From: Atribacteria bacterium SCGC AAA255-N14
GTDB taxonomy: Bacteria; Atribacterota; JS1; SB-45; 34-128
Reading direction: 5' to 3'
NCBI GenBank assembly: GCA_000405345.1
Contig: ASPC01000077.1
Span: forward strand, 1 to 6,091
Length of the DNA: 6,091 nt
Shown piece by piece: positions 5,559 to 6,091 of this stretch (its first letter is position 1; each line of letters begins with the position of its first letter). The translations under genes were made by a program, and so were the position numbers. The notes below the pieces were generated by a model that had not been told where the DNA came from, searched no databases, and saw only the letters and a program-made list of their open reading frames with translations.

Positions 5559-6091
5559 TTACTTCACCGATTCTGCAGGTGTGGAAAGCAAGGAGGCCGT
5601 TCCTTCAATTCCCAAGGCAGCAACCAGTTCCCTTACCTTGGTGTATGCAGCATCCTGGGCCTTTTGTTCCGATTCCGACATGAGAGCCTCATATGGTTGC
5701 CTGATATCTGTGCCAATATTGAGTTTTGCAATACCGTGTTGGAATGCATCTTTCAGATACGGAAGGGCGATCCCTGAGCCTCCATGAAGAACCAGAGGGA
5801 TTCTGAGACGTTCATCAATTTCTATCAACCGACCGATATGTAACCGAGCAACGATTTTCTTCTGACTCCGAGTAGTAGGTGCAATGGCACCGTGCACGCT
5901 GCCTACCGCTACAGACAACCAGTCGACTGCCGTTTCTCGTACAAACTGTTCGGCGTCATCGGGATTGGTGAACCCTTTGCCTGTTGCGAACAGTTCCTCA
6001 TAATTGGGCATCGGACCCGATTCGTGTCCCATCACAGTTCCTAATTCCGCCTCAACCGGGACATCGTTGCAATGTGCGAGAGCGACAACCT
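5559..6091 (-). CDS. Class II (zinc) ketose-phosphate aldolase, FbaA/GatY-like, C-terminal part (cut by window edge)
   Basis: The frame is open to the window edge: 18 codons precede the internal GTG at 6033-6035, giving 176 visible residues of a protein usually about 280-300 long. Roughly 100 N-terminal residues, including the first zinc ligand and catalytic Asp, lie outside. Visible motifs: AHCNDVPVEAELGTV (4-18, the family's VEAElG), AVGSVHGAIA with a zinc-ligand His, LVLHGGSGI with the other zinc-ligand His, and KLNIGTDIR, the phosphate-binding NI.TD segment. Known for the family: reversible cleavage of ketose (bis)phosphates into dihydroxyacetone phosphate plus an aldehyde, in the cytosol. 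With an FGGY kinase directly downstream it probably cleaves the kinase product or a derivative. GatY/KbaY (tagatose-bisphosphate) and fructose-bisphosphate aldolase are the nearest named relatives, but specificity cannot be assigned. The true start lies beyond 6091. Confidence 0.92.
   Translation of the reverse strand, partial: VVALAHCNDVPVEAELGTVMGHESGPMPNYEELFATGKGFTNPDDAEQFVRETAVDWLSVAVGSVHGAIAPTTRSQKKIVARLHIGRLIEIDERLRIPLVLHGGSGIALPYLKDAFQHGIAKLNIGTDIRQPYEALMSESEQKAQDAAYTKVRELVAALGIEGTASLLSTPAESVK

Noticed and set aside
5559..6035. A complete 158-residue gene starting at the GTG at 6033-6035.
   Set aside because: The frame stays open upstream and encodes the aldolase motif AHCNDVPVEAELG there, so this is an internal codon of a longer gene cut by the window edge.
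1..6091. CRISPR arrays, tRNA or rRNA genes, toxin-antitoxin pairs, retrons or phage genes.
   Set aside because: I found no spaced direct repeats, cloverleaf-like segments, reverse transcriptase motifs or small paired genes on reading both strands.

Overview
The window holds two same-strand (minus) carbohydrate gene clusters, separated by a roughly 680-base stretch that contains a decayed insertion sequence. All intact genes read right to left. I see no RNA gene, CRISPR array or phage gene.

Left cluster (1-3335). In order of transcription: an extracellular sugar-binding protein with a type I signal peptide, two CUT1-type ABC permeases (MalF-like, then MalG-like), and the first 57 codons of a HAD-superfamily phosphatase that runs off the left edge. 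Spacing is tight (permease to permease 14 nt, permease to HAD 11 nt). The exception is the binding-protein/permease junction, where a 9-bp hairpin followed by a U-run could reduce read-through. That fits the need for more binding protein than membrane subunits. No ATPase subunit is present, so the importer probably uses one encoded elsewhere. The substrate cannot be read from the sequence.

Middle (3336-4014). From left to right: the binding-protein leader with a strong ribosome binding site, an orphan perfect Shine-Dalgarno match, a 29-nt near-perfect palindrome, an AT-rich stretch, a + strand IS3-family transposase remnant (about 3540-3855) with frameshifts, a stop and an internal deletion, a probable IS right end near 3889, and a minus-strand intrinsic terminator at 3904-3927 for the right cluster.

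Right cluster (4015-6091). In order of transcription: the C-terminal 176 residues of a class II (zinc) ketose-phosphate aldolase entering from the right edge, then a full-length FGGY sugar kinase 29 nt downstream. Together they suggest a ketose route: phosphorylation, then cleavage to triose-phosphate-level products. The sugar is unknown.

Sampled lines average about 36% G+C in the left cluster and about 51% in the right, with the IS remnant at the change. The clusters therefore probably have different histories. The binding protein lacks a lipobox, which mildly favours a two-membrane bacterium (for example Spirochaetes, Thermotogae or Halanaerobiales) over a typical Gram-positive. The taxon cannot be fixed from this window. 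I found no clearly new biological system; the most useful points are the mosaic boundary, the palindrome, the intra-operon hairpin and the unassigned kinase/aldolase pair.
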